A stretch of DNA of 64,000 nt from Nocardioides panacis (GCF_019039255.1 NZ_CP077062.1:2976001-3040000); one strand, 5' to 3'. Shown: positions 1 to 10,151, counted from the stretch's first letter. Notes: generated by a model not told the origin, from the letters alone. A program made the numbers and translations.

Positions 1-1094
1 TTCACGTTCTTGCGGTGCACGCCGGGGAAGGTCTCGAGACCGGCCATGTCGATCTCGTTGTCGAAGTGGCCGATGTTGGCCACGATCGCCTGGAACTTCA
101 TCCGCTGCATCTGCTCGACGGTGACGACGTCCTTGTTGCCGGTCGCGGTGATGATGATGTCCGCGGTCGGGAGGACCTCGTCGAGGGTGGCGACCTGGTA
201 GCCGTCCATCGCCGCCTGGAGCGCGCAGATCGGGTCGATCTCGGTGACGATGACCCGGGCGCCCTGGCCGCGCAGCGACTCCGCGCAGCCCTTGCCGACG
301 TCGCCGTAGCCGCAGACGACCGCGACCTTGCCGCCGATGAGCACGTCCGTGGCGCGGTTGATGCCGTCGATGAGCGAGTGCCGGCAGCCGTACTTGTTGT
401 CGAACTTCGACTTGGTGACCGAGTCGTTGACGTTGATGCCCGGGAACAGCAGCGAGCCGTCGCGCATCATGTCGTAGAGGCGCAGGACACCGGTGGTGGT
501 CTCCTCGGTGACGCCCTTGATCTCGTTGGCGACCGCGGTCCAGCGGTTGTTGTCCTCGGCCAGCGCGTCGGCCAGCACCTGGAAGACGACCCGCTGCTCG
601 GTGCTGTGCGCGGTGTCGAGCGCCGGGGCCTTGCCGTCCTTCTCGGCCTGGACGCCGAGGTGCACCAGCATCGTGGCGTCACCGCCGTCGTCGAGGATCA
701 TGTTCGCGTGCGCGCCGGGCCACGCGAGGATCTGCTGGGTGCACCACCAGTACTCCTCCAGCGACTCGCCCTTCCAGGCGAAGACCGGGACGCCCTGGGG
801 GTTCTCGGGGGTGCCCTCGGGGCCGACGACGACGGCCGCGGCCGCGTGGTCCTGGGTGGAGAAGATGTTGCAGGAGGCCCAGCGGACCTCCGCGCCCAGC
901 GCGGTCAGCGTCTCGATGAGGACAGCGGTCTGGATCGTCATGTGCAGCGAGCCGGCGATGCGGGCACCGGCCAGCGGCTGCGAGGCGCCGTACCGCTCGC
1001 GCATGGCCATCAGGCCCGGCATCTCGTGCTCGGCGAGCGTGATCTCGGTGCGGCCGTAGTCGGCCAGGCTCAGATCGGCAACCTTGAAGTCCAT
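1..1094 (-). CDS. ahcY: S-adenosyl-L-homocysteine hydrolase (C-terminus cut by window edge)
   Basis: Cytosolic, NAD-dependent enzyme that splits S-adenosylhomocysteine into homocysteine and adenosine, clearing the by-product of methyl transfer. About 364 N-terminal residues are visible; actinobacterial homologues are about 480-495 residues, so roughly the last quarter lies outside the window. Visible landmarks are the substrate-site stretch [16 protein letters not shown] near residue 225 and the NAD-binding GYGDVGKG near residue 260. ATG at 1094 is preceded by AGAGGAA as ribosome binding site. It lies downstream of the cation transporter on the same strand with an 80-nt gap; no SAH riboswitch is apparent in that gap. 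The family assignment is very secure. Confidence 0.97.
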   Translation of the reverse strand, partial: MDFKVADLSLADYGRTEITLAEHEMPGLMAMRERYGASQPLAGARIAGSLHMTIQTAVLIETLTALGAEVRWASCNIFSTQDHAAAAVVVGPEGTPENPQGVPVFAWKGESLEEYWWCTQQILAWPGAHANMILDDGGDATMLVHLGVQAEKDGKAPALDTAHSTEQRVVFQVLADALAEDNNRWTAVANEIKGVTEETTTGVLRLYDMMRDGSLLFPGINVNDSVTKSKFDNKYGCRHSLIDGINRATDVLIGGKVAVVCGYGDVGKGCAESLRGQGARVIVTEIDPICALQAAMDGYQVATLDEVLPTADIIITATGNKDVVTVEQMQRMKFQAIVANIGHFDNEIDMAGLETFPGVHRKNV

Positions 1095-1174
1095 GTATGC
1101 GGTTCCTCTGCGACGTGTCGGTGGGTCGGTACAGCATTTCCAGCCTACCCGGGCGGGCCTCAGGCGCCGAACCG

Positions 1175-2158
1175 TCAGTGCTCGGCGGGTGCCGGCGCCT
1201 CGGGGCGGGGGTCGGGCCGGTGGCCCTCGACGTAGATGTCCGGCTCCACGTAGATGACCTGCGCGGCCGGCTCCGCCTCGCGCATCGCCCGCTCGGCGGC
1301 GTCGATGCTGGCCGCCACGTCGGCGGCGCTGGCGTTCTGCGGCACGCCGATCTTCACCGCGACGAGGAGCTCCTCGGGACCGAGGTGCAGCGTCTTCATG
1401 TGGATCACCCGCTCGATGCCCGGGGTGGCGAGCAGCCGCTCGCGCAGCCGGACCTGCGCCTGGGGGCTGGCCGACTCGCCGAGCAGCAGGCTCTTGGTCT
1501 CGATCGCGAGGACGAAGGCGACCGCGACGAGCAGCAGCCCGATGCCGGCCGTACCGGCGACGTCGAAGTAGCCGTTGCCGGTCGCCTTCGACAGGCCGAC
1601 CCCGAGCAGCGCGAGCACCAGGCCGATGAGCGCCGCGAAGTCCTCGAGCAGGATCACCGGCAGCTCGGGCGACTTGGCCCGGCGGATGAACTCCACCCAG
1701 CTCGCCCCCTCGCGGGTCTTGTTGGACTCGCCGATCGCGGTGCGGAAGGACAGGCCCTCCATCACGATCGCGCCGAGGAGCACGACGACCGCCACCCACC
1801 ACCAGCGGCCGTCGAGCAGCTCGTTGGGCAGGCCCTCGTGGACCTCGTGGGCCTTGTGGTAGGCCTCGTAGAGCGCGAACAGGCCGCCCACCGAGAACAG
1901 CACGATCGCGACCAGGAACGAGTAGATGTACCGCTCGCGGCCGAAGCCGAACGGGTGCTGCGGGGTGGCCTCGCGCCGCGAGCGCTTCCCGCCGAGGAGC
2001 AGCAGCACCTGGTTGCCGGAGTCGGCCACCGAGTGGATGCCCTCGGCCAGCATCGAGGACGCACCGGTGAGGGCGAACGCCAGGAACTTCATGACCGCGA
2101 TCCCGGAGTTCGCCAGGAGTGCGGCCATCACGGCCTTGGTTCCGCCTTCGGCTGACAT
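1175..2158 (-). CDS. Cation diffusion facilitator (CDF) family efflux transporter
   Basis: 327-residue inner-membrane antiporter expected to export Zn2+, Mn2+ or a similar divalent cation in exchange for protons. The metal-site helix carries HSVAD at residues 42-46. In the later site the usual HxxxD is replaced by EDFAALIGL, which resembles the ZnT9-like branch, so the metal specificity cannot be read off. Hydrophobic segments fill residues 10 to about 225, and a soluble C-terminal ZT-dimer-type domain follows. ATG at 2158 has a GGGAG-type binding site. In M. tuberculosis the corresponding interval carries other genes, so this is a lineage-specific neighbour of ahcY. Family call secure; substrate unknown. 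Confidence 0.88.
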   Translation of the reverse strand: MSAEGGTKAVMAALLANSGIAVMKFLAFALTGASSMLAEGIHSVADSGNQVLLLLGGKRSRREATPQHPFGFGRERYIYSFLVAIVLFSVGGLFALYEAYHKAHEVHEGLPNELLDGRWWWVAVVVLLGAIVMEGLSFRTAIGESNKTREGASWVEFIRRAKSPELPVILLEDFAALIGLVLALLGVGLSKATGNGYFDVAGTAGIGLLLVAVAFVLAIETKSLLLGESASPQAQVRLRERLLATPGIERVIHMKTLHLGPEELLVAVKIGVPQNASAADVAASIDAAERAMREAEPAAQVIYVEPDIYVEGHRPDPRPEAPAPAEH

Positions 2159-2251
2159 CGGCTGCCTGCTCCCTGTTCGTCGTCGTCCGGTCCCACGTGG
2201 ACGAGCAGCCTAGCGGCAGCGCAAGCCCGCCCCGGCCGGCCGGCGGGCGGT

Positions 2252-3286
2252 TCAGCCGTGGGCGAGGCCGACGCCGAGGTACGCCGCCGCGTAGGTCCCG
2301 GTCGACAGCAGCTCGGCGTAGCGGGCCACGCCGTTGCCGGCCTCGGCCGACAGCCGCTCGACGCGCACGCCGCGCTCCTGGGCCACCGCGGTGAGCCGGC
2401 CGCGCTGCTCGCGGATCGAGGGCTCCTCGGCGCCGTCGTCGAGGATCACCAGCGCCGGCTGCCGGGCGCCCTCGTCGCTGTCGTCGAACGGGTCGGCGAA
2501 CAGGTCGGTGGCGCGCGCGGCGGCGAGCACCGGGAGCAGGTGCTCGGCGTCCCCGGCGAGCGCCGTGCGCCCGCTGGAGCGCCGGATGGACTCCGCCACC
2601 CGGCGGGCGGCGCGCGCCGCGAGCACCGAGCCGCCCCACACCAGCGGCGTGGAGTCGGCGAGCGCGATGGCCAGCATCTTGGCGGGGTTCACCGCGAGGT
2701 CGCGGAACGGCGAGCAGGCGATCGCCACGTCGTCGAGGGCCTGGGCGACCGACTCGGGGTCGGAGTCCGGGCCGAGGTCGACCTGGTCGAGGAACTCGAG
2801 CATCACCACGGCGGCGGCGAGCTGGTCGCCCGAGGAGCACGGCAGCACCGTGCAGTCCCGGCCGACCGCGTGCTCGGCGACCAAGGAGCGCGGCGGGCAG
2901 GCGACCACCACGCGGCAGCCGCGGCGGACTCCCTCGGCGACCGCGGAGGCGGCTCCGGTGTCGCTGCCCTCGGGCGCGAGCACGACGACGAGGTCGAGAC
3001 CGCCGGCCCAGCCGGGCAGGGACGGTCCGGGCCAGGCCACGAACGGCACCGGGCACCACGGCTCGAGCACCGAGCGGAGCAGCCGGGAGTCGGGGCCGGC
3101 GGCGACGACGGCGCGCGGACGGGCCTCGCCCAGCGCTCCGGCCACCGCGGCGGCGATCGCCTCGGCGGCCTCGCCTGCCTCACGACGGACCCGGGCGCCG
3201 GCCTCCGCGAGGTGCCGCAGCGTCTGGTCGTACGTCGCGAGCGCGGTCTCGTCGTCGAGGCGCGAGTCGTCGAAGATCTCCGCCAT
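2252..3286 (-). CDS. SIS-domain protein, phosphoglucose/phosphomannose isomerase-like (Rv3256c-type)
   Basis: 344-residue cytosolic protein of the sugar-isomerase type found beside manB in actinobacteria. The N-terminal half (about residues 60-150) has a Rossmann-like SIS layout ([28 protein letters not shown]), and the C-terminal half resembles a bacterial phospho-glucose/mannose isomerase C-terminal domain ([18 protein letters not shown]). It starts 9 nt after the Trm112-like gene ends, so it is probably the last member of the manB operon. A role in mannose or glucose phosphate interconversion is inferred from context; no catalytic residues could be verified by eye. No separate manA was found in the window. 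Confidence 0.7.
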   Translation of the reverse strand: MAEIFDDSRLDDETALATYDQTLRHLAEAGARVRREAGEAAEAIAAAVAGALGEARPRAVVAAGPDSRLLRSVLEPWCPVPFVAWPGPSLPGWAGGLDLVVVLAPEGSDTGAASAVAEGVRRGCRVVVACPPRSLVAEHAVGRDCTVLPCSSGDQLAAAVVMLEFLDQVDLGPDSDPESVAQALDDVAIACSPFRDLAVNPAKMLAIALADSTPLVWGGSVLAARAARRVAESIRRSSGRTALAGDAEHLLPVLAAARATDLFADPFDDSDEGARQPALVILDDGAEEPSIREQRGRLTAVAQERGVRVERLSAEAGNGVARYAELLSTGTYAAAYLGVGLAHG

Positions 3287-3295
3287 GGTGCGGAC

Positions 3296-3472
3296 CTACC
3301 GGTTCTCGGGTCGGCGGGCCTCGTCGACGAGGAGGACCGGGATGTCGTCGCGCACCGGGTAGGCCAGCCCGCAGGAGGTGCAGACGAGCTCGCCGGCGGT
3401 CTCGTCGACGGCGAGCGCACCCCGGCAGTCGGGGCAGACCACGATGTCGAGCAGGGCGGGGTCGAGGTTCAT
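3296..3472 (-). CDS. Trm112-like small zinc-binding protein
   Basis: 58-residue protein with four zinc-ligand cysteines at positions 13, 16, 31 and 34 (CPDC, CTSC) and the family ending [11 protein letters not shown]. Trm112-type proteins stabilise partner methyltransferases in other domains of life; the partner in actinobacteria is not known. Its ATG overlaps the stop of manB as ATGA, so it is translationally coupled to manB and probably made in step with it. Confidence 0.88.
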   Translation of the reverse strand: MNLDPALLDIVVCPDCRGALAVDETAGELVCTSCGLAYPVRDDIPVLLVDEARRPENR

Positions 3473-4839
3473 GAGTCTCTCCTGATGGTGGCGAGCACGT
3501 CGTCGCGCAGTCGCTCGAGGGTGGCCGGGTCCGCGGCCTCGGCGTTGAGCCGCAGCAGGGGCTCGGTGTTGGACGCGCGGACATTGAACCACCAGTCCGG
3601 GTGGGTCACGGTGAGCCCGTCGAGGTGGTCCACGGTGACGCCGTCGAGGGCGCCGTACGTCCGCTCGATCTCGGCGACGACCGCGGCCTGGTCGGCCACC
3701 GTGGAGTTGATCTCGCCGGTCGCGACGTAGCGGGAGAACTCCGCGAGCAGCTCCGAGAGCGGCCGGTCCTGCTCGGCGAGCGCGGCCAGCACGTGCAGCG
3801 CGGCGAGCATGCCGGAGTCGGCCCGCCAGAAGTCGCGGAAGTAGAAGTGCCCGGAGTGCTCGCCGCCGAACACCGCGTCGGTCTCGGCCATCGTGGCCTT
3901 GATGAAGGAGTGCCCGACCCGGGTGCGGACCGGGGTGCCGCCGAGCCGGGTGACCAGCTCGGGGACGTAGCGCGAGGTGATCAGGTTGTGGATCACGGCC
4001 GCGCCGGGGACCCGGGCCAGCTCGCGCGAGGCGATCAGCGCGGTGAGCACCGAGGGGCTGACGATCTCGCCGCGCTCGTCGACGATGAAGCAGCGGTCGG
4101 CGTCCCCGTCGAACGCGAGGCCGATGTCGGCGCCGGTCTCGCGGACCTTGGCCTGCAGGTCGGCCAGGTTGGCCGCCTCGATCGGGTTGGCCTCGTGGTT
4201 GGGGAACGTGCCGTCGAGCTCGTAGTACATCGGCACGAGGTCGAGGTCCAGGCGCTCCAGCACCGCGGGTGCGGTGTGCCCGGCCATCCCGTTGCCGGCG
4301 TCGACGGCGACCTTCAGCCGGCGGCCGGTGACCGGCGCGAGCCCGAGCAGGTGCTCGGCGTAGTCCTCGAGGACGTCGCGCTCGACGATCTCGCCGGTGC
4401 GCTCGGCGGTGGCCTGCTCCCCCGCCGCGACGAGGTCGCGGACGGCGGCCAGGCCGGTGTCCATGCCGAGCGGGACGGCGAGCGCCCGGCACATCTTGAT
4501 GCCGTTGTACTGCGCCGGGTTGTGGCTCGCGGTGAACATGGCGCCGGGCAGGCCCAGCGACCCGGAGGCGAAGTAGAGCTGGTCGGTCGACGCGAGGCCG
4601 ATCAGGGTGACGTCGGCCCCGGCCGCGGCGGCACCCTCGGCGAACGCGCGGGCCATGCCGGGCGAGGAGGGCCGCATGTCGTGGCCGACCACGACGCCGG
4701 TCGCGGTGGCGTCGGTGACCTGCACGAAGGCGGACCCGACGGCACGCGCGAGGTCCTCGTCGATCTGGTCGGGGACGGTGCCCCGGACGTCGTACGCCTT
4801 GAAGACGGCGTTCAGGCTCGTGGCCGAGGTCGAGGACAT
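3469..4839 (-). CDS. manB: Phosphomannomutase/phosphoglucomutase
   Basis: 456-residue cytosolic enzyme of the alpha-D-phosphohexomutase superfamily. It converts mannose-6-phosphate to mannose-1-phosphate, the precursor of GDP-mannose for envelope mannans and for the GDP-mannose dehydratase at 51819. The phosphoserine loop TASHNP places the active serine at residue 105. The metal loop DGDADR lies near residue 245, the sugar-binding GEHSGH near 325, and the phosphate-binding RASNTEP near 420. The length is typical. ATG 4839 was chosen because upstream in-frame sequence is unlike the family and a TAGTGT hexamer sits 7 nt before it. The gene heads an operon with the Trm112-like and SIS genes. Confidence 0.95.
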   Translation of the reverse strand: MSSTSATSLNAVFKAYDVRGTVPDQIDEDLARAVGSAFVQVTDATATGVVVGHDMRPSSPGMARAFAEGAAAAGADVTLIGLASTDQLYFASGSLGLPGAMFTASHNPAQYNGIKMCRALAVPLGMDTGLAAVRDLVAAGEQATAERTGEIVERDVLEDYAEHLLGLAPVTGRRLKVAVDAGNGMAGHTAPAVLERLDLDLVPMYYELDGTFPNHEANPIEAANLADLQAKVRETGADIGLAFDGDADRCFIVDERGEIVSPSVLTALIASRELARVPGAAVIHNLITSRYVPELVTRLGGTPVRTRVGHSFIKATMAETDAVFGGEHSGHFYFRDFWRADSGMLAALHVLAALAEQDRPLSELLAEFSRYVATGEINSTVADQAAVVAEIERTYGALDGVTVDHLDGLTVTHPDWWFNVRASNTEPLLRLNAEAADPATLERLRDDVLATIRRDS

Positions 4840-4852
4840 GGCCCGCACACTA
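4840..4852 (-). promoter_or_regulatory. Candidate -10 box for leaderless manB mRNA
   Basis: TAGTGT at 4847-4852 (minus strand) lies 7 nt before the manB ATG, and there is no Shine-Dalgarno match. Confidence 0.45.
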
Positions 4853-4868
4853 TCGGCCTGCCGCGCGG

Positions 4869-5282
4869 TCAGTCCTCGGGCGTCGGCAGCGAGCGCAGGT
4901 GGCCGCGGCGGCCCACCTCGCGGGTGGGCGCCCGCTCGACGTCGCGCGGGTCGTCCCCGGGCGCGCCCGGCACCAGGCCCACGGCCCGCGAGGGCCGGGT
5001 GACCGGCATCGGCCGGGCCGCCTCGCGGACGGCGTCGGCGAGCGCGAGCAGGTCGTCGCTCGAGGGCCCGAACGCGTCCGGGTCGGGAGCCAGCCGGAGC
5101 ACCTCCCAGCCGCGCGGTGCGCTGAGCCGCTCGCTGTGCGCCTCGCAGAGGTCGTAGGCATGCGGCTCCGCGTAGGTCGCCAGCGGCCCGAGGACCGCGG
5201 TCTGGTCGGAGTAGACGTAGGTCAACGTGGCCACCGCGGACCGCGCACAGGCGGTTCTCGAGCAACGGCGGGCAGGACTCAC
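4869..5282 (-). CDS. DUF3499 family protein (Rv3258c-like)
   Basis: 137-residue conserved actinobacterial protein of unknown function. The N-terminus has a cysteine pair (C7 and C12 in RRCSRTAC) and a later CEAH, together suggesting a small zinc-ribbon-like fold. The C-terminal 50 residues are charged and probably disordered. It starts with GTG at 5282, preceded 7 nt upstream by TACCGT rather than a ribosome binding site. It is divergent from the zincin at 5333 and upstream of manB, the same arrangement as Rv3257c-Rv3259. Family call secure; no function proposed. Confidence 0.85.
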   Translation of the reverse strand: MSPARRCSRTACARSAVATLTYVYSDQTAVLGPLATYAEPHAYDLCEAHSERLSAPRGWEVLRLAPDPDAFGPSSDDLLALADAVREAARPMPVTRPSRAVGLVPGAPGDDPRDVERAPTREVGRRGHLRSLPTPED

Positions 5283-5295
5283 GGAGCAGACGGTA
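5283..5295 (-). promoter_or_regulatory. Candidate -10 box for leaderless DUF3499 mRNA
   Basis: TACCGT at 5290-5295 (minus strand), 7 nt before the GTG start, within the motif GGTACCGTCTGC that recurs before two other genes in the window. Confidence 0.45.
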
Positions 5296-5319
5296 CCGGC
5301 TGACCCCCACCCCCACGAC

Positions 5320-5332
5320 TAGGCTCGCGGAC
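5320..5332 (+). promoter_or_regulatory. Candidate -10 box for leaderless zincin-family mRNA
   Basis: TAGGCT at 5320-5325 is 7 nt before the GTG start at 5333. Only about 25 nt separate it from the opposing DUF3499 hexamer, so the two leaderless promoters share one very short divergent region. Confidence 0.45.
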
Positions 5333-5818
5333 GTGAGTGCCCCCGTGCCGCCGTCCGGCTTGCCGACCCACCCCGGGCAGCCAGGTCGTGGACGCCGCCG
5401 GGACCGGCGCGGGCGCGGGATGCGCGGGCCGGCGCTGCTGCCGAGCCCGCTGGCCCCGGCGGGGGTCCCGGCCGCGCGCAGCCCCAAGGAGGCGTTCGAC
5501 GCCATCGTGGTGGCGGTGATCGAGGAGCTGGAGAGCCGCTGGGCGGCCGAGCTCGGGCTGGTCGAGTTCGCCGTCGAGGAGACGCCGATGGTGCCCGACG
5601 ACTGGGACGCCGACACCGTCCCGCTGGCCTCGCTGGTGCGGGGCACCGGCGGCGCGCCGAGCCGGCTGGTGCTGTTCCGGCGACCGATCGAGCTGCGCGC
5701 CGCGACCCGCAGCGACCTCTCGGCGATGGTGCTCACCGTCCTCGTCGAGCAGGTCTCCGAGCTGATCGGGCGCCCGCCCGAGGAGGTCGACCCCCGCTAC
5801 GACTCCGACGAGGACTGA
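5333..5818 (+). CDS. Zincin-like metallopeptidase family protein with degenerate active site (Rv3259-like)
   Basis: 161-residue protein with a basic, probably disordered N-terminus (about 45 residues) and a folded domain of the PF06262-like zincin family from residue 48 on. In active family members the helix near the C-terminus carries HExxHxxG. Here the aligned segment reads VEQVSELIG, so both zinc-binding histidines appear lost and catalysis is unlikely; this comparison is by eye. It sits divergently from DUF3499 and convergently with DUF5719 (14-nt gap). A structural or binding role is possible. The start is GTG with a leaderless-type -10 box. Confidence 0.75.
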   Translation: MSAPVPPSGLPTHPGQPGRGRRRDRRGRGMRGPALLPSPLAPAGVPAARSPKEAFDAIVVAVIEELESRWAAELGLVEFAVEETPMVPDDWDADTVPLASLVRGTGGAPSRLVLFRRPIELRAATRSDLSAMVLTVLVEQVSELIGRPPEEVDPRYDSDED

Positions 5819-5832
5819 CCGGGACCGGCCGC

Positions 5833-7281
5833 TCAGCGCAGGCCGGGCCGCACGGACGGTCGGACGACCTGGAGCGGCAGCGGCACCAGCGGCACCGAGG
5901 CGATGCCGCGGCCGGCGTAGGTGACGGCCCCGTGCACCGTCCCGCTGCCCGGCCCGGTCGCCGGGCTGACCACGACGTACGCCGCACCCTTCCCGGGCGA
6001 CCAGGTGGCCGTCGCGGTGGCGTCGAGGTCCAGGACCGTGCCGCCGACGCGCGTGCCGTCCGCGTCGTAGGTCGTGACCGTGGCCCTGGTGGCCACCGGG
6101 CCGGCGGTCAGCTGGACGGTCGCGTCGGAGCCGGGGAGCACCGGCGCGGCGGCGGGGCCGGTCAGCGGCGCCACCGGCGTCGCGTAGGAGTGGTCGCCGG
6201 CGTCGGTGACCCGCACGGACGCCACGACCGGCACCCGGGAGCGCAGCCGCAGCGCGACGGCCTCCTTCGCGGGCAGCACGCCGGACAGGTCCAGCTGCTC
6301 GATCGTGCCCGGCGCGACGGTGATCGGGTCCAGCCCCTCGGGCGTGAAGGTGCCGGACCGGCCGGCGACGCGGACCTCGACGACCGCCTCGAGGTCCGAG
6401 GGGTTCGCGACCAGCAGCCGGGTGGAGCCGGAGGTGGCGGGCAGCCCGGCGAGCCGGAGGGTGCGGCTGGGCAGGTCGGTGCCGGCCAGCCAGTCCTGGC
6501 CGGGTCGCCCGGACGCCTTGGCGCTGAACGCGTCGTCGACCGCGGCGACCACCCGGCCGCGGCTGGTGCGCACACCGATCGCGAGGTCGTCGGTCTGCGG
6601 CGCGATGTCGGCGAGCGAGACCCGGCGGACCGAGTGCGGCGGCAGCGTGACGCCCTGGGTGCCGACGGTCTCCACCTCGCCGGCGGGGCCCAGCACGGTG
6701 AGGTCGAGGACCGCGGGTCCGGGGTCGACGTTGGCGAGCACCAGGGTGGAGGAGTGGTCGAGGCCGGCGCCGGCGCCGGCGAACCACCACTGCGACCGGG
6801 GCGTGGCGCAGGCCGCGACGCCCAGCGTGCGCCGGTCCCGCTCGTCCGTCCGGAAGCCGAACAGCCCCGCGGCCGCGCCGCCGGTGGCGGTGACGGCCGG
6901 CCCTCCGCTCGTGGGTACGTCGACCACCGACCCCCGCCGTACGTCGACCGCGCGTCCGTCGGAGGCGACCGGTCCCTGCGTCACCTCGCCGCCGGAGGGG
7001 ACGTCGAGGCCCGCCGGGGCCGGCACGAGGCCGAGCGACGCGGTGCTGGTCCCGCCGCGGCCGGCGTCCAGGTCGGGGCAGGCGAACGTCGTGCGCTCGA
7101 CCAGGGCGCCGCGGGACAGGCCGGCGGTGTCGGCGCGCGTCACCGGGTCGGCCGAGGTGGTCAGCAGCACGGCCGCGAGCGCGAGCAGCACGACGACGAC
7201 CGGGGCGAGCAGCGCCCGGTCGAACGTGCGGCGGGTGCGCTCGGCCGCACGACGGCGGGAGCCCTTCTCGGCGGCGTTCAT
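5833..7281 (-). CDS. DUF5719 family membrane-anchored extracytoplasmic protein
   Basis: 482-residue protein. A basic N-terminus (residues 1-22) is followed by one transmembrane helix (about 23-43), and the remaining 440 residues are extracytoplasmic, rich in beta-forming repeats (LVLANVDPGPAVLDLTV, LLVANPSDLEAVVEVRV) reminiscent of Ig-like modules. Its ATG overlaps the stop of the upstream membrane glycosyltransferase (ATGA), so the two are co-translated and may act together at the cell surface. The function is unknown. The same pair occurs next to whiB in related actinobacteria, to my knowledge. Confidence 0.75.
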   Translation of the reverse strand: MNAAEKGSRRRAAERTRRTFDRALLAPVVVVLLALAAVLLTTSADPVTRADTAGLSRGALVERTTFACPDLDAGRGGTSTASLGLVPAPAGLDVPSGGEVTQGPVASDGRAVDVRRGSVVDVPTSGGPAVTATGGAAAGLFGFRTDERDRRTLGVAACATPRSQWWFAGAGAGLDHSSTLVLANVDPGPAVLDLTVLGPAGEVETVGTQGVTLPPHSVRRVSLADIAPQTDDLAIGVRTSRGRVVAAVDDAFSAKASGRPGQDWLAGTDLPSRTLRLAGLPATSGSTRLLVANPSDLEAVVEVRVAGRSGTFTPEGLDPITVAPGTIEQLDLSGVLPAKEAVALRLRSRVPVVASVRVTDAGDHSYATPVAPLTGPAAAPVLPGSDATVQLTAGPVATRATVTTYDADGTRVGGTVLDLDATATATWSPGKGAAYVVVSPATGPGSGTVHGAVTYAGRGIASVPLVPLPLQVVRPSVRPGLR

Positions 7282-10151
7282 CGGCGGGCCTTCCGGGTGG
7301 GCGCGGCCAGGACCGCGACGACCACGATCGCGAGGCCCTGCAGGGCGAGCAGCCAGGGTCGCAGCGGGTCCGGGTCACGGACCAGGTCGGCGCCGGTGGG
7401 CGGCGCCTCGACCTGCCAGGCGCGGGCCCCGGGGCTGGTCGCGCTGCCCGGGCTCACCCCGCTGACGCTGTCGAGGTTGCCCACCAGGGTGACGTCGGCC
7501 GGCGCGGGGGCGTAGACGTAGGCCACGCCGAGCCCGGTGAGGCCGGCGACGTCGGCCGGTTCGGGGGCGGTGACCAGGCCCTCGACGTACCCGGTCAGCG
7601 GGCCCTGGTCCACCACCGAGGGCATCACCGAGTCGTCGCCGACGCGGGTCCCGGGCTGGCGCATCAGGACGTAGCTGAAGCCGGCGACCCGGGAGCCCCG
7701 GACCACCAGGATCCCGTTGTCCGGGTCGGCGGCCGCGGCGTCGGTCATGTAGGTCGGGACCGTGGTCGCGCGGCCGCGCTCGAGGGGCCCGGAGGTCCCG
7801 GACCACACCCACCAGACGGCGGACACCACCGGCGTGAGGGCGGCCAGGGCGACCACGACGACCCCGACCGGCTGCCGCCAGCCGAAGCTCGCCCCCGCGA
7901 GGCGCCGGCGGATGCCGGTGCCGGCCAGTGCCGCGGCGGTGACGGCGGCCGCCTGGGCGACGACCAGCGGGAAGCCGAGCCAGAGCGGCTGGTCGGTCGG
8001 CGCGTTCGCCGTCGAGTAGGTGCCGCCGGAGAGCACCGCGACCAGCCCCAGGGCCGCGACGATCACCACCCAGGCGCGGAGCACCGCGGGACGGGTGTCG
8101 CGCCGAGCCAGGGCGACGACCGCCGCGAGCACCACCCCGAGGGTCATCCAGGCCGGGGCCCCGTCGGAGCCCGGGCGGCCGAGCAGCGCGCCCCACCGGG
8201 TCAGCCCCTCGGTCAGCCGGGGCGCGGGCAGCCCGGCCTCGAACAGCCAGGACGCCGGGCCCTGGTGCGCCCAGGTCGCCACCGACCACGGCAGCAGCAG
8301 CACGAGGGTGCCGACCAGCGGGCTGGCGATCCCGGACGCCAGCCCCTGCGCCGAGCGGCCCCGGAGCGCGAGGGCCAGCGCCACGACCCCCACGACCAGC
8401 GCCAGCAGCCAGGCGGTCGGCACGAACGCGGTCAGCAGCGCCAGCCACAGCGCGGTGCGCCAGGCGGCGCGGCGGCGGCGGTCCGGGGCGTAGCGGGGCG
8501 CCAGGAACAGCGCGGCGTGCGCCAGCCAGGGCAGCACCAGCGTGCCGACGACGGTGCCGAGACGGCCCTGCTGCACCGAGCCCGACACGACCGGCAGGAC
8601 GCCGTACGCCACGGCGCCCCACAGGCTCATCGGCAGCGAGGAGGTGACCCGCACCAGGAAGCGGTAGGCGCCGAGCGCCGCCAGCGGCACGGCGAGCAGG
8701 AACAGCACGTCGACGAGCAGCCAGGCCTTGGCCAGCAGCAGGGTGCCGACCACCGCGAGCGGCAGGACGTACGGCGCGGCGGGCGCGCCCGAGCCGGTGC
8801 CGAGGTCGTGCCAGGAGGACAGGTGCAGGTGCCACCAGTCGAGCGCGCTCGCGGGGGCCGGGAGCAGCGCTCCCCCGGACAGCGACCCCGCGCCGACCAG
8901 GCCGCGGGCGGCGAGGGCCGCGCCGACCACCAGGACGGCGAACACCCACGCCACCGGGGAGGTGACCAGCCGGGCCAGCAGGCCGGTGTCCTCGGGGAGG
9001 TTCTGGGCGTCCTCGGAGACCGGCCCGGTCTCGGCGGTCCCCGACCCGCGGGCCCGTCGGGTCCGCCGGGCCACCGAGAGGTCGCCGGCCTGGAGGACGA
9101 CGGCGGAGGTGATGTCGGACAGGAAGTCCAGGCCGTGCCGGTAGGGCATCCAGGGCGGCGCCAGCAGCGGCCGGACCTGCCGCTGGGGCACCGTCGAGCT
9201 GCGGCGTCGGCGGCGCCGGCCGGCCAGCACCCGCCACGGGCGCAGGTAGGTGGCGACCAGGCCGGCGAGCTCGTCCACGGCCTCGCCGGGCGCCCGGACC
9301 AGCAGCAGGCCGGCGGCCCGGACCAGGCTGCCGAGGAACAGCCGGACCAGCATGAACGGCAGCGCCCAGGCGCTGCCGTTGACCAGCAGCGTGTAGAGCG
9401 CCGCGGACCGCTCGCCGCGCCGGTAGCCGGACGGCTTGAGCTGGTGCTGCCGGACCCCGCGGTGCGCGGCCTCGACGTGGAACACCACGGCGTCCGGCAC
9501 CGCGACGGTGCGGTGCCCGGCCCGGGCCGCGCGCCAGCCGAAGTCGACGTCGTTGCCGAAGAGCGGGAGCTGCTCGTCGAACCCGAGGGCCTCCAGGACG
9601 GAGCGGCGGACCAGCATCCCGGCGGTGTTGACCGCCAGCACGTCGCGCAGCCGGTCGTGCTGGCCCTGGTCGTACTCCCCGCGCTCCAGGCCGGTCTCGC
9701 GGCGGCCGGTGCCGCTGATCGTGACGCCGATCTCGAGCAGCCGGCGCAGCGAGGGCCACTCGCGGAGCTTGGGGCCCAGGACGTCGGCCGACGGCGTGGA
9801 CTCCACGACGGCGAGCAGCTGCTCGAGCGCGTCGGGGGCGGGGGCGCTGTCGTCGTGCAGCAGCCACACCCAGTCGTCGGGCCCGGCGGGCCCGGCGGAC
9901 TCGGTGAGCTGGGTGAGCTGGGTGAGGCCGTGGGCGACGGCGGCGCCGTAGGAGCTGCCCGCGTCGGTGCTGTGCACCGCTCCGTCACCGAGCCGGGTCC
10001 GCAGCAGCCGGGGGCTCTCGTCGGTGCTGCCGGTGTCGACCGCGACCACCCGGTCGGGGGCACGGGTCTGGTCGGACAGCCCGTCGAGGACCGCCGGCAA
10101 CCAGCGCGCACCCTCGTGGCTGACCAGCAGGGCCGTCACCGTTGTCGTCAC
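7278..10151 (-). CDS. Large glycosyltransferase: family 2 domain fused to polytopic membrane region
   Basis: 957-residue protein. Residues 1 to about 260 form a GT2 (GT-A fold) domain with VDTGSTDE near residue 39, WLLHDDSAP near residue 95, and FGNDVDFGWRA as the acceptor-side acidic motif. From about residue 390 there are a dozen or more hydrophobic segments rich in L, V and A, ending in an extracytoplasmic portion and a last helix (LLALQGLAIVVVAVLAA). The architecture suggests a cytoplasmic transferase fused to a transporter-like or GT-C-like module for a lipid-linked envelope glycan; the substrate is unknown. Start GTG 10151. It is co-translated with DUF5719 downstream and follows whiB on the same strand. 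Confidence 0.8.
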   Translation of the reverse strand: MTTTVTALLVSHEGARWLPAVLDGLSDQTRAPDRVVAVDTGSTDESPRLLRTRLGDGAVHSTDAGSSYGAAVAHGLTQLTQLTESAGPAGPDDWVWLLHDDSAPAPDALEQLLAVVESTPSADVLGPKLREWPSLRRLLEIGVTISGTGRRETGLERGEYDQGQHDRLRDVLAVNTAGMLVRRSVLEALGFDEQLPLFGNDVDFGWRAARAGHRTVAVPDAVVFHVEAAHRGVRQHQLKPSGYRRGERSAALYTLLVNGSAWALPFMLVRLFLGSLVRAAGLLLVRAPGEAVDELAGLVATYLRPWRVLAGRRRRRRSSTVPQRQVRPLLAPPWMPYRHGLDFLSDITSAVVLQAGDLSVARRTRRARGSGTAETGPVSEDAQNLPEDTGLLARLVTSPVAWVFAVLVVGAALAARGLVGAGSLSGGALLPAPASALDWWHLHLSSWHDLGTGSGAPAAPYVLPLAVVGTLLLAKAWLLVDVLFLLAVPLAALGAYRFLVRVTSSLPMSLWGAVAYGVLPVVSGSVQQGRLGTVVGTLVLPWLAHAALFLAPRYAPDRRRRAAWRTALWLALLTAFVPTAWLLALVVGVVALALALRGRSAQGLASGIASPLVGTLVLLLPWSVATWAHQGPASWLFEAGLPAPRLTEGLTRWGALLGRPGSDGAPAWMTLGVVLAAVVALARRDTRPAVLRAWVVIVAALGLVAVLSGGTYSTANAPTDQPLWLGFPLVVAQAAAVTAAALAGTGIRRRLAGASFGWRQPVGVVVVALAALTPVVSAVWWVWSGTSGPLERGRATTVPTYMTDAAAADPDNGILVVRGSRVAGFSYVLMRQPGTRVGDDSVMPSVVDQGPLTGYVEGLVTAPEPADVAGLTGLGVAYVYAPAPADVTLVGNLDSVSGVSPGSATSPGARAWQVEAPPTGADLVRDPDPLRPWLLALQGLAIVVVAVLAAPTRKARR

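Noticed and set aside
1095-1174. SAH riboswitch upstream of ahcY
   Set aside because: The 80-nt gap has no recognisable riboswitch core or long stem, and a normal AGAGGAA binding site is present.
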